A stretch of DNA of 64,000 nt from Pseudanabaena biceps (GTDB lineage: Bacteria > Cyanobacteriota > Cyanobacteriia > Pseudanabaenales > Pseudanabaenaceae): NCBI GenBank assembly GCA_013361095.1, contig JAATWA010000002.1, forward strand, positions 1 to 64,000, written 5' to 3'. Of this stretch, positions 25,749-32,928 are shown piece by piece. A program made the translations under genes and the position numbers. The notes under the pieces were generated by a model. It worked only from the letters and a program-made list of their open reading frames with translations. It had not been told where the DNA came from and did not search any database. The stretch's first letter is position 1. Each line of letters starts with the position of its first letter.

Positions 25749-26113
25749 AGAGATCGGCATTAGGCAACAATCCACTAGCGCAAGGTATCTTTAGTAAGAC
25801 CGAACCTGAAGAAGAATCTTTAATCAAGAATCAAGAATCAATAACCATCAATCAAGAATCATCATTCTTGATTGATGGTGAAAAAGAAAAAATTAATCTC
25901 AGACTGTCACTCGAATTAAATGACTGGCTAGATAATTTACTGAAACAAGGTAAACGAAAGCACGGGCAGAAGATTGCTAAGGAAGTATGGGTTCAAGCTG
26001 CGCTCGAATTATTTCGAGCAATGCCGATCGACTGGGAGGAAATCCAGACTGAGGAAGACCTACGTTCAAGCTTATTGAAACTTGAATCAAGAATCAAGTT
26101 TCAAGATAACTAA
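25739..26113 (+). CDS. Small ParB-like centromere-binding protein
   Basis: A 124-residue protein in the parB position. The C-terminal half, INLRLSLELNDWLDNLLKQGKRK..KIAKEVWVQAALELFRAMPIDW, fits a ribbon-helix-helix-like DNA-binding domain. The N-terminal half is a disordered linker whose IKNQES and INQESS repeats are encoded by copies of the AATCAAGAATC centromere-like repeat. The gene therefore contains putative binding sites for its own product. A decayed copy lies downstream. Confidence 0.7.
   Translation: MAVKRSALGNNPLAQGIFSKTEPEEESLIKNQESITINQESSFLIDGEKEKINLRLSLELNDWLDNLLKQGKRKHGQKIAKEVWVQAALELFRAMPIDWEEIQTEEDLRSSLLKLESRIKFQDN
25823..25878. repeat. Centromere-like repeats inside the parB-like coding region
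   Basis: AATCAAGAATC direct repeats are followed by a perfect 15-bp inverted repeat, CCATCAATCAAGAAT (25845-25859) / ATTCTTGATTGATGG (25864-25878), with a 4-base loop. The DNA is coding yet carries the same motif as the flanking intergenic arrays. Confidence 0.75.
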
Positions 26114-26126
26114 TAGCTTCTTTTAT

Positions 26127-26163
26127 AATTGTGTTGTGGGTACTTTGCGCCCACAACACAATT
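26127..26163 (+). terminator. Hairpin after parB-like gene
   Basis: AATTGTGTTGTGGG (26127-26140) pairs with CCCACAACACAATT (26150-26163), 14 bp around TACTTTGCG, 14 bp beyond the stop. Probably terminates the parAB transcript; the T-run is weak. Confidence 0.6.
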
Positions 26164-26837
26164 CAATTACATTGATCGCTTACGACTTACTTCAAGCAAA
26201 TTCTACTTTTTAAGAGAGCAGAGACAATTTGATTCAGCTATATTCCCTTCCCAGAGTAAAATTAGGCACTTACTTAGGCGGGAAAATCACCTCGGCAAAG
26301 ATTGTTCTGGGGGACTTATCGTGTGCTTTTTTTGAGTGGGAAAGGATTAGCCATTCCTAGATTTGTACATTGAACAATCTTGTTTCAAGAATAATTAATC
26401 AAGATTCTTGAAACAAGATTGTTCGTTCTAGCTTGAAAATTTGCTCAAAAAAGAACAACTTAAAAATTGAAAATAATTTATGCAATAAGGACGGACTGAA
26501 GATGCAATCAAATTATTTTGAGTATTAAAAGCTTAAATCCATCGAAATCCTATATTCAAGAATATTTAAACTTGAATCAAGATTCAAGTTTAAATATTCT
26601 TGACAGTCACAATCCTACTTTCAGATATCAATAATCTTACATAATGCAAGATTGGTCAACATTTTAGTAACCCAAAATAATTAGTAGCTAGACTCTCTCA
26701 ATATCTTTAATAAGCTCATACAGAAATATTTCAAGACTGTTCAATCATGAATCAAGATTCTTGAAAAAAAGACTAAACAACTAGCTTAATAATTTGTCAA
26801 AGCATGACACACTAAGGATCGGAGAAAAATTGCACTG
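26164..26837. other. Non-coding partition region between the two par copies
   Basis: No convincing gene. A perfect 21-bp inverted repeat lies at 26372-26392 / 26404-26424, a perfect 23-bp inverted repeat at 26556-26578 / 26581-26603, and a single TCAAGATTCTTGA near 26754. All contain the TCAAGA-type core. Parts of this stretch (around 26165-26260 and 26440-26520) reappear in altered form at 27750-28030, showing the whole partition region was duplicated in tandem. Confidence 0.65.
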
Positions 26838-27234
26838 GGCGCAGCAATCCTTACATAATCACTTTGGAGATCGCATGTTTAAAGCCGTGATTCCTGAAAC
26901 TGTGAAATTGCGTGAGGCTCCAAGTCATGGAATTTCTATCTTTGAATACGATTCCAACGGAATAGGAGCAAAAGCGTATAGAGAATTAATGGCACTAAAG
27001 TGATCGACATTAGGCAACAACCGTCTAGCTCAAGGTATCTTTAGTAAGACCGAATCCTAAGAAGAATCTTTAATCAAGAATCAAGAATCATTATTCTAGA
27101 TTGATGGTAAAAAAGTAAAAATTAATCCCAGACTGTCACTTGAATTAATTGAATGGCTTGATAATTTGCTGAAACAAGGTAAACGAAAGCACGAGCAGAA
27201 GATTGCTAAGGAAGTATGGGTTCAAGCATTGGGC
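26838..27234 (+). pseudogene. Decayed tandem copy of parA tail and parB-like gene
   Basis: From QQSLHNHFGDRMFKAVIPETVKLREAPSHG onward the DNA repeats the last part of parA, ending at a TGA at 27001 (MALK, stop), then repeats the parB-like start without its ATG (GATCGACATTAGGCAACAAC). It has an in-frame TAA after the SKTES-like stretch, and continues to GTATGGGTTCAAGC before an element interrupts it. Further parB-like pieces continue at 27349-27414 and 27551-27590. Non-functional, but it keeps the AATCAAGAATC repeats. Confidence 0.85.
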
Positions 27235-27345
27235 ACTGGGCAGTTAATGTGGGATGGGTTATGAAACGTCCATTTCATAACGATAAAAAAGACGCAAATA
27301 CGTCGATCACGATTTAGCTACCCAGTTGATCGGCATTGGTCGAAA
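27235..27345. mobile_element. MITE-like element copy 2 inside parB pseudogene
   Basis: Begins GGGCACTGGGCAGTTAA and ends near TTAGCTACCCAGTTGATC, with interior ATGAAACGTCC...GACGCAAATACG shared with the 98-bp element at 18329. It interrupts the parB-like copy after GTTCAAGC. Its right boundary merges into a long palindrome, so its exact end and target duplication are unclear. Confidence 0.6.
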
Positions 27346-27372
27346 TAATTCGACCAATGCCGATCAACTGGG
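27321..27372. repeat. 24-bp perfect palindrome at the MITE/parB junction
   Basis: Arms at 27321-27344 and 27349-27372 are exact inverse copies around a 4-base loop (ATAA). The right arm is native parB-like sequence (AATGCCGATCAACTGGG); the left arm is an inverted copy made at or after insertion of the element. It can form a cruciform. Confidence 0.75.
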
Positions 27373-27405
27373 AGGAAATCCAGACTAAGAAAGAACTATC
27401 TTCAA

Positions 27406-27559
27406 CTATCTTGAGGCACTGGACTGTTAAAGAGGGATGAGTCGCTCAAAGTATTTCTGGTCAAGCTTTTCACGGTTTTGCAGTCAATTGCCATAAATCC
27501 TTGCTGGATAAGCTTTACAACCATTTATCACTTCTTTATCAACCAGTGCCCTATCTTGA
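27406..27559. mobile_element. 136-bp MITE-like element with 9-bp target duplication (copy 3)
   Basis: Element 27415-27550 starts GGCACTGGACTGTTAAAGA and ends TCTTTATCAACCAGTGCC, imperfect terminal inverted repeats. Direct repeats CTATCTTGA flank it at 27406-27414 and 27551-27559. It shares termini with the other two copies but has a different interior. No coding capacity. Confidence 0.75.
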
Positions 27560-28199
27560 ATCTCGAATCTTGAATCAAGCTTTAGGGAGTGCAAAAAGTC
27601 TATGTTCTGCACTGGGCATTGTTGTCACTGGGTATTCTTGATTTCAGTGCGATAACCTGAAGCAGAATCATGGTGCATTTAACGTCCATATCAGATAAGT
27701 TTTTGTAAGCTAAGTGCAAAAATTTTCTTTTCGTGCGTTGACCCACATTGATCACTTGCAGTTTACTGCAAGCAAATCTTACTTTTTTAGGCAAGCAGAG
27801 AAAATTAGCTTCAGCAGATAGTCATTACTAGATATGTACAACTAGCAATCATTAATCAAGAATCATTAATCAAGAATCATTAATCAAGAATCATTAATCA
27901 AGAATCTTGATTAATGATTCTTGATTAATGATTCTTGATTAATTGCTCAAGAAAAGCTAACACAAAGATGAAAAGAAATTGTGCAATAAGTACGGACTCA
28001 AGCTTCGCTCAAATTATTCTGAGCAAAGATGATCATGGATTATCTACGTTCGCTATTTCTGTACCTTAACAGGGGTAGCTTTAGAGAGCAAAGGTTCGTG
28101 GGGATATTGGTAAAGACAGACTAGGAAACGTTGCCATAGTTTGGTTACATCGCCTCAGAAGTGATATCACCAGACTTGATCGAAGTATAGGAATATCAC
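27560..28199. other. Non-coding duplicated partition region with iteron array
   Basis: No credible gene. It holds a degenerate copy of the sequence downstream of parB (for example GCAAATCTTACTTTTTTAGG at about 27772 versus the matching stretch at about 26197) and the iteron array listed separately. A second stretch near 27983-28020 (GTGCAATAAGTACGGACT) matches 26481-26500. Confidence 0.6.
27851..27944. repeat. Iteron array, 14-bp unit, inverted in the middle
   Basis: ATTAATCAAGAATC occurs four times in tandem (27851-27906) and the inverse GATTCTTGATTAAT follows to 27944, so the whole is a large palindrome. The core is the TCAAGA motif seen upstream of parA. Likely a centromere (parS) or incompatibility region. 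Confidence 0.8.
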
Positions 28200-28992
28200 C
28201 AAGAGCAGGTAGTCCTAAACAAGTAAGGATGAGTTGTAGTGGTGAATAAAAAACCAGATAGCACCAATATGATTTTCTATTTTTTTAGAGAAAGAGAGAG
28301 TTTTACGAACTAGTCGAGAGATTCGTTGTCGCATCGTACAGTTAAAACGTTCAATATAATTGGTTTTCCCTGTTTCCTTTCCAACCGCGATATGCCGCAT
28401 GTCTGGGAACACAACAGAATATGCATTCCAAAAATCTGTATAAGCAACAGCACACTGACGATAAACACTGGGCAAAGAATTCCAAAGCTTTTGCGCTCCT
28501 TGTGCGGAGCGATCGCCGATATGAACGCCAACAATTTCGCGAGTATCAACATCAATGGCAAGCCAAATCCACTGTTTATTGCCTTTATTGCCAACAAAAG
28601 ACCACATTTCATCACACTGAATCGTTAGTCTTCCTTTTTTTTTAGCGGATACATTTACTTGTTGAGGAATCGCCTCGTATTTACGATTGACATAATTCTG
28701 CAACCAAGTTTCAGAAACGTCACAAACTCTGGCAATACCTGCAAGAGGAATCTTCTCAAGTAAGAGTTTGTCAATCAAGGCTTTGGTTTCTTCAGAGATT
28801 AGTTTTTGCCGTGGTGCTTCAACAAACTGGCGACCACAGGCTTTACATTTATGATTTTGATTCCCGTTATGAATAAAACCATTTTTGACCACATCTTTTG
28901 AGTTACAGTTTGGACAATTTGGCATTGGTAATTAAGTGTCTTAGAGTTCTTTTATGATTTTATCCTTACATCTCGCGGACTACCCAAGAGCA
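28200..28992 (-). mobile_element. IS1-family insertion sequence with 8-bp target duplication
   Basis: The element is 28208-28984 (777 bp). The ends GGTAGTCC...GTAAGGAT (28208-28230) and its inverse (28962-28984) are about 23-bp imperfect terminal repeats. The direct repeat CAAGAGCA flanks it at 28200-28207 and 28985-28992. Intact duplication and gene indicate a recent insertion. Confidence 0.9.
28215..28925 (-). CDS. IS1 family transposase (single-frame form)
   Basis: A 236-residue transposase. The N-terminal CPNCNSKDVVKNG...C..C zinc ribbon and helix-turn-helix correspond to InsA; the C-terminal QCDEMWSFVGNKGNKQWIWLAID (DDE first Asp), YTDFWNAY (second Asp) and GKTNYIERFNCTMRQRISRLVRKTLSFSK (Glu) correspond to InsB. 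In enteric IS1 these are joined by frameshifting; here they form one frame, as in many cyanobacterial IS1 copies. Confidence 0.92.
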   Translation of the reverse strand: MPNCPNCNSKDVVKNGFIHNGNQNHKCKACGRQFVEAPRQKLISEETKALIDKLLLEKIPLAGIARVCDVSETWLQNYVNRKYEAIPQQVNVSAKKKGRLTIQCDEMWSFVGNKGNKQWIWLAIDVDTREIVGVHIGDRSAQGAQKLWNSLPSVYRQCAVAYTDFWNAYSVVFPDMRHIAVGKETGKTNYIERFNCTMRQRISRLVRKTLSFSKKIENHIGAIWFFIHHYNSSLLV

Positions 28993-29102
28993 AAATCCGA
29001 TAAGAAATACATCTTGTCACCATCCAGATAGCGATCGCCCGATTACGGGCTATTTTCTCAAAACCGCACCGCACCACACCACGATTCCTGTATCTACACC
29101 CA

Positions 29103-30866
29103 TTAGGGACTAGAGTTTGTCTGCCGATCACACTCTAGCCTTTCTAGTTCGGCTTGCAAGCTAGCAATTTCCGATGCAGATTTACTCCTACGCAAAATTG
29201 GCGTTTCTAGTAAAGTTCTGAGATAGCCAATCCTGCTTCCAATCGCCGAGTTAGGCTCAGATTTTGGTGGTTCATAGGGTCGCAAGTAATCGGCATTGGC
29301 AGTTTTCGGAGATAGATTTTGAGAGATCGCTCCTTTGTAGCTTTCAGTTTTTGGCGGACTTAGCCTGCCGTGGGTCTCGATCCACATCGGATCGCTAGTT
29401 TTTTGCGACGACTTTGACGAGTGAGTGGGGACTTGAAAATCAACGTCGGCAAATTTTGGCAATTCTTGCCCTCGCAGGGGCGTTTCAGAGGGGGCTAACG
29501 CTTTATGTAGGGCTTTTTCTGTAACAGTCCTTTCTGTCTGGGTTTCAGCTTGTTCGATCGGGGAGGCGATCATTATGGGGGATGGGGCGGAATTGTTTGT
29601 ATTTATGCTGTTACGCGATTCGGTGAATTCTGGATGCCATAGCTGTTTGTTTTCGTATAGGGTTTCTACTGATACTTTTGCTGTTTTGGCGATCGCTTGT
29701 GCCATCCCTCGGATTGTTGCGGGCATTTCTCCTACATTTGTAAGTTCGATAACTACTGCTTTTATGCGTTCGAGCCGTTCTGCTTGTTTCTGTGCTTTTT
29801 TGTTTTCTAGGTCTTCATATTCCGCGTCTGTTTGTTCTTCCTTTTTACTGCCCCATGGGAAATGATGCTTCATACACCATTTGGCGATGTCTTTGGCTTT
29901 TTGTTCTAGTCTCTTGATATCTCCACAAAATTTAATAAATCCTGCGGCGGCTCTTGCTGTTTTGGTGATGTATTCGGCGATCGCTTCGTCTTCTTCACAG
30001 CCTAAGAATACGCGGGCGTATTTGCCCATTAGATATAACAGTTGGTTGGATTGTCCCTGTCCTGTCCATCCTTGTTGGATTTGCTGTTCTAGGTCTTCCC
30101 GCCATTTAATTGGTTTGCGGTTGTCTTTGGGTGGTTGATAGTTGGCTTTGGCTTCGCCGATCGCCTGTTTTAATAAGTCGATGTCTTGATGTTCTTGTAC
30201 GGTCAGCCATGTTTCGACAAATTGATTTAAATCCCGTCCGATAATCTGGAGGTCGTTGTCGAGTTGGTAACTGCCTGTTTGCAGGGGCAGTCGATGTCCA
30301 TTGTATTCTGAGTCGTATTTTTTGGTGTTGGGGAAGGTTTCGATTACTCCTGCGGCGATTTCGCAGTTGTTTTTTTGCAGGCTGTCTTTGATCGCGCAGG
30401 CGATGCCGAAGCTGGGTACTTCTTGCCACAGGGGATAGTAGATATGCAGTCCTTCGCTATGCGAACTCTGCACGATTAGCGGTCTGACTAGTCCTATGTC
30501 TTCTAGGGCTTGCAGTACGGTTTTAAATTTTTCGTGGTTGTTGTTGGGGTGGTAGGGGCTGCCTTTGTCTATGTCGATCAGGGCGTATTCGGTTTGGTTG
30601 CCAAATCTTACGCCGATCAGCGTTTCTTTATCTGCCCAATAGTCGTATAGTCGCCTTCCTGTAATCGGATAGCGCGTTTCGGTTTTCCATTCTGGTTTGC
30701 TCGTCCGATCTACATTTTTGGCGTAGATAAAATTCCACGAATATGGGAAAAAGCTCGCAAAGGTTTGCGCTGCTAGTTCTTTTGTGGTTAGTGATTTTGG
30801 TTCTAGCCCTTTTATCGTGAATTTAAGATCGGCAGTATTACAAATACGATCTTCTTGGGAGGTCAA
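29103..30866 (-). CDS. Plasmid replication protein with primase (AEP/PrimPol-like) domain
   Basis: A 587-residue protein from a TTG start (30866) with an AGGAGG nine bases upstream. The N-terminal domain has ALIDIDKGSPYHP near residue 98 (acidic metal-binding pair) and SSHSEGLHIYYPL near 138 (SxH), the pattern of archaeo-eukaryotic primases. A helical C-terminal primase region (residues 250-330) and a long disordered tail follow. Similar proteins are the replication initiators of cyanobacterial plasmids. The hairpin over its start and the structured region upstream suggest copy-number control. Confidence 0.75.
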   Translation of the reverse strand: MTSQEDRICNTADLKFTIKGLEPKSLTTKELAAQTFASFFPYSWNFIYAKNVDRTSKPEWKTETRYPITGRRLYDYWADKETLIGVRFGNQTEYALIDIDKGSPYHPNNNHEKFKTVLQALEDIGLVRPLIVQSSHSEGLHIYYPLWQEVPSFGIACAIKDSLQKNNCEIAAGVIETFPNTKKYDSEYNGHRLPLQTGSYQLDNDLQIIGRDLNQFVETWLTVQEHQDIDLLKQAIGEAKANYQPPKDNRKPIKWREDLEQQIQQGWTGQGQSNQLLYLMGKYARVFLGCEEDEAIAEYITKTARAAAGFIKFCGDIKRLEQKAKDIAKWCMKHHFPWGSKKEEQTDAEYEDLENKKAQKQAERLERIKAVVIELTNVGEMPATIRGMAQAIAKTAKVSVETLYENKQLWHPEFTESRNSINTNNSAPSPIMIASPIEQAETQTERTVTEKALHKALAPSETPLRGQELPKFADVDFQVPTHSSKSSQKTSDPMWIETHGRLSPPKTESYKGAISQNLSPKTANADYLRPYEPPKSEPNSAIGSRIGYLRTLLETPILRRSKSASEIASLQAELERLECDRQTNSSP

Positions 30867-30881
30867 TCTGATCGACCTCCT
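30858..30881 (-). promoter_or_regulatory. Hairpin sequestering the rep ribosome binding site
   Basis: In the rep mRNA, AGGAGGTC (30881-30874) pairs with GACCTCC (30864-30858), which are codons 2-4 of rep; the TTG start lies at the foot of the 9-base loop. The Shine-Dalgarno is therefore fully buried unless the stem is opened, as in antisense- or leader-peptide-regulated plasmid initiators. Confidence 0.65.
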
Positions 30882-31213
30882 TTTTGCTTGCCACGGGCGA
30901 TCGCTTTGCCGATCTGTCGTGGCAAGTCTCGCAAATTTAATAACATCTAAGTTGTCCTGATTGTGAGAGTTGTAGCGATTTCAATCAGGAAACGAACAGA
31001 CTTTTTAAGTTTATTTCAACGCTTCAATTATAGTTTTTTAGTGAATTTTAAAAATTCGCATAAAAAACTATTGCTAAACTTATATCTTGCGTTAAGATAT
31101 AAGAAAGCATTGAACAAAACTGCCGTCAAAGCAAAATCTGTCCATTTCCGGATATTCAATTTAAAAACCTTCGGGTCATCAAAGAGCTAGTGGCTGGAAT
31201 CACTGGCTTTTTT
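30882..31213. other. Structured rep leader, candidate origin and counter-transcript
   Basis: Four hairpins follow upstream of rep: CTTGCCACG/CGTGGCAAG (30887-30926), TCCTGATTG/CAATCAGGA (30955-30990), a 20-bp interrupted stem at about 31030-31071 built on TAGTTTTTTA/TAAAAAACTA, and TATATCTT/AAGATATA (31081-31101). The region is A/T-rich and ends, on the plus strand, in a terminator-like stem. A plus-strand RNA here would be antisense to the rep leader. I do not trust the short plus-strand frame that crosses it as a gene. Confidence 0.5.
31186..31213 (+). terminator. Intrinsic terminator-like stem, plus strand
   Basis: GCTAGTG (31186-31192) pairs with CACTGGC (31201-31207, one G-T pair) followed by T6. 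No plus-strand gene precedes it, so it may end a small antisense RNA running against the rep leader. Confidence 0.5.
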
Positions 31214-31685
31214 GGTGTTGAAGGGGAAAAACTAGTTTAGTAATCTCCTATAGATAAAAAACGTCACATTAATAATACACACTAAGCATACAGCGATCGC
31301 AGAAAATGTGTTGCATAAAATATCGGAATTTTATTGTAGTTGGGGTCGATTTCGGGGCAAGATTGCCATAATGTCATCTGCGGCACTATTTTTGAACAAG
31401 GAGTACTTTCAGTATCCATTACATTTCATGCTTTTATCGCTTTGCTGATTGCAATGACTTCAAAATGATTAAGACAGTTTAAGAACTTAGAGAGTCAAGG
31501 AGTGCTTTGTGCTTCTAGTCTTAACAGCAGTAGTTACACCACGGTCAGGGGCTGAGCTAAGAAGGACATTGATATATCGTCATGAATACGTGTAGCCATA
31601 GCAATCTATACAGTCTTGCAACTGGTGCAATCGTTATTGTTGAGAGATGATCGCTAAATTGTCAGTCCTTGCCAAAAAATAAGAG
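31214..31685. other. Intergenic region, no feature recognised
   Basis: About 470 bp without a supported gene on either strand. It has one HIP1 site and no long repeats. It may contain the rep promoter on the minus strand; I could not pick one. Confidence 0.5.
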
Positions 31686-31702
31686 GCGGCGCGATGCGCC
31701 GC
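31686..31702. terminator. GC-rich terminator between origin region and HAD gene
   Basis: GCGGCGC (31686-31692), GAT, GCGCCGC (31696-31702) followed by TTTTT. Located at the 3' end of the minus-strand HAD gene; a second A-run on the other side makes it plausible in both directions. Confidence 0.7.
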
Positions 31703-31705
31703 TTT

Positions 31706-32464
31706 TTACGTTTGTATTAATAATTTTGCCAACTCAGAAAAACCAACAAACTCAGAAGCATCAGTAACGTACTTTGGTAAATGCAGCATCTTGTCTTGAT
31801 AATGAAGCACATTTGCCACACCGACCGAGATCGGAAATTTTGCAAGATTAAACATCGCCTCGTCATTAGGGCTATCGCCAACGGTTAGGACTTGCTGCAA
31901 ATTGATTTCAGGAAAATGATTTTTGAGTACTGTATCTAAGCCAGTTGCTTTATCTTGGTGCAGTGGTTTGATATGACATTGAACATTGCTGTAAGTGAAA
32001 CTCCAACCCATCAGATCGCATTGAGTAGAAATTGCTTGAATATCATCAGTTGATAAATTATCGACATCAAAAGTCCAATCGGTAATGCGGAACTGATTAT
32101 CAGTGGAAGGGTGCAGATGAGGAAATTTCTGTTTAATGTGATGAAAAGTATTTTCTAGCAGAATGCGATGTCTAGATAAATTATGAATAGAAGAAAGTAA
32201 ATCTTGTTGCCCATTGGGCTGTAAAAACAAACCGCCATTTTCCGAGATCGCCCCTACCACAGGTAAATAATTCACCAAAGCACTAACCCAACCCGCCGAG
32301 CGACCAGTCACCAAGAGGACTTTTATTCCTGCCGATTGTAAAGCGAGAAGAGTTGAGATGAAATCAGAAGAGAATTTTCCATTGTCCGTAAGAGTGCCAT
32401 CGACATCGGAAGCAATTAAACGGATGTCGGACAAATCAGCTTGATTGAGATTGAGCAGGGTCAT
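31706..32464 (-). CDS. HAD-superfamily (IIB, Cof-like) hydrolase
   Basis: A 252-residue phosphatase-type protein: IASDVDGTLTDNG (nucleophile Asp) near residue 18, VLLVTGRS (motif II), KPLHQDKATGLDTVL (Lys) and VLTVGDSPNDEAMF (motif III). A type IIB cap lies between motifs II and III. Probable small-molecule phosphatase for sugar phosphates or similar; substrate unknown. It stands alone on the minus strand at the edge of the plus-strand backbone operons and looks like ordinary metabolic cargo. Confidence 0.88.
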   Translation of the reverse strand: MTLLNLNQADLSDIRLIASDVDGTLTDNGKFSSDFISTLLALQSAGIKVLLVTGRSAGWVSALVNYLPVVGAISENGGLFLQPNGQQDLLSSIHNLSRHRILLENTFHHIKQKFPHLHPSTDNQFRITDWTFDVDNLSTDDIQAISTQCDLMGWSFTYSNVQCHIKPLHQDKATGLDTVLKNHFPEINLQQVLTVGDSPNDEAMFNLAKFPISVGVANVLHYQDKMLHLPKYVTDASEFVGFSELAKLLIQT

Positions 32465-32561
32465 ACAGAAGAAATGAAACTACAACCAGAATACAGCCAA
32501 CGTGAGACTATTGGAAAATCTAGCGATTCGCTGGTGAAGACAAAACTACCATAATGGAGTA

Positions 32562-32592
32562 TTGACAATTCTAGAATTTGCACCAACAATAT
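32562..32592 (+). promoter_or_regulatory. Possible sigma70-type promoter for backbone operon
   Basis: TTGACA at 32562-32567 followed after about 18-20 bases by an AT-rich ACAATATT stretch. It precedes the first backbone gene by about 100 bp. Weak by sequence alone. Confidence 0.3.
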
Positions 32593-32692
32593 TCTCAAAC
32601 ATCAATCCAGAGAAATTGATAGAATGTAATCTCTTAATTATCGATTTTTCAAATTCGTTGATATTCAATTCTAAGTACTTAAAGAGGAACTA

Positions 32693-32914
32693 ATGAGAAA
32701 TAACATCCAGTCCAAGATTGATGCAGGCTATACCTATGACGAACTACTGAGCGAAGGACTAGCCAGCTTTGATGACATCGCCCGCTATGAATCGCAGTAT
32801 TCCCTGTATGACGAAGATGCAGAACCAAAGCCAAAACCAAAAAAGGCAAAAACAGAACCCAAAGCCAAAGGAAATAAATCCCAGCCAGAACCAGAAATTG
32901 ACTTTGAATTTTAG
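32693..32914 (+). CDS. Small acidic-tailed hypothetical protein
   Basis: A 73-residue protein. The N-terminal 40 residues form a helical segment (IQSKIDAGYTYDELLSEG), followed by a Lys/Pro/Glu linker and an acidic aromatic end EIDFEF. It lies 14 bp upstream of the 1474-residue putative polymerase and is surely co-transcribed, so it may be an accessory subunit. The short acidic tail resembles protein-docking tips such as the SSB C-terminus; that comparison is inference. Confidence 0.65.
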   Translation: MRNNIQSKIDAGYTYDELLSEGLASFDDIARYESQYSLYDEDAEPKPKPKKAKTEPKAKGNKSQPEPEIDFEF

Positions 32915-32928
32915 AGAGTAATTACAAC

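Noticed and set aside
26129..26335. Short plus-strand frame after the parB-like gene
   Set aside because: It begins inside the terminator hairpin and is not preserved in the tandem copy of this region.
27851..27944. Possible CRISPR array
   Set aside because: The 14-bp units abut with no unique spacers and invert in the middle; this is an iteron/centromere array, and no cas genes are present.
30963..31190. A 75-residue plus-strand reading frame upstream of rep
   Set aside because: It starts from a non-ATG codon, has a Lys/Phe/Leu-rich composition typical of random AT-rich DNA, and covers the hairpins of the rep leader. More likely non-coding RNA or origin DNA.
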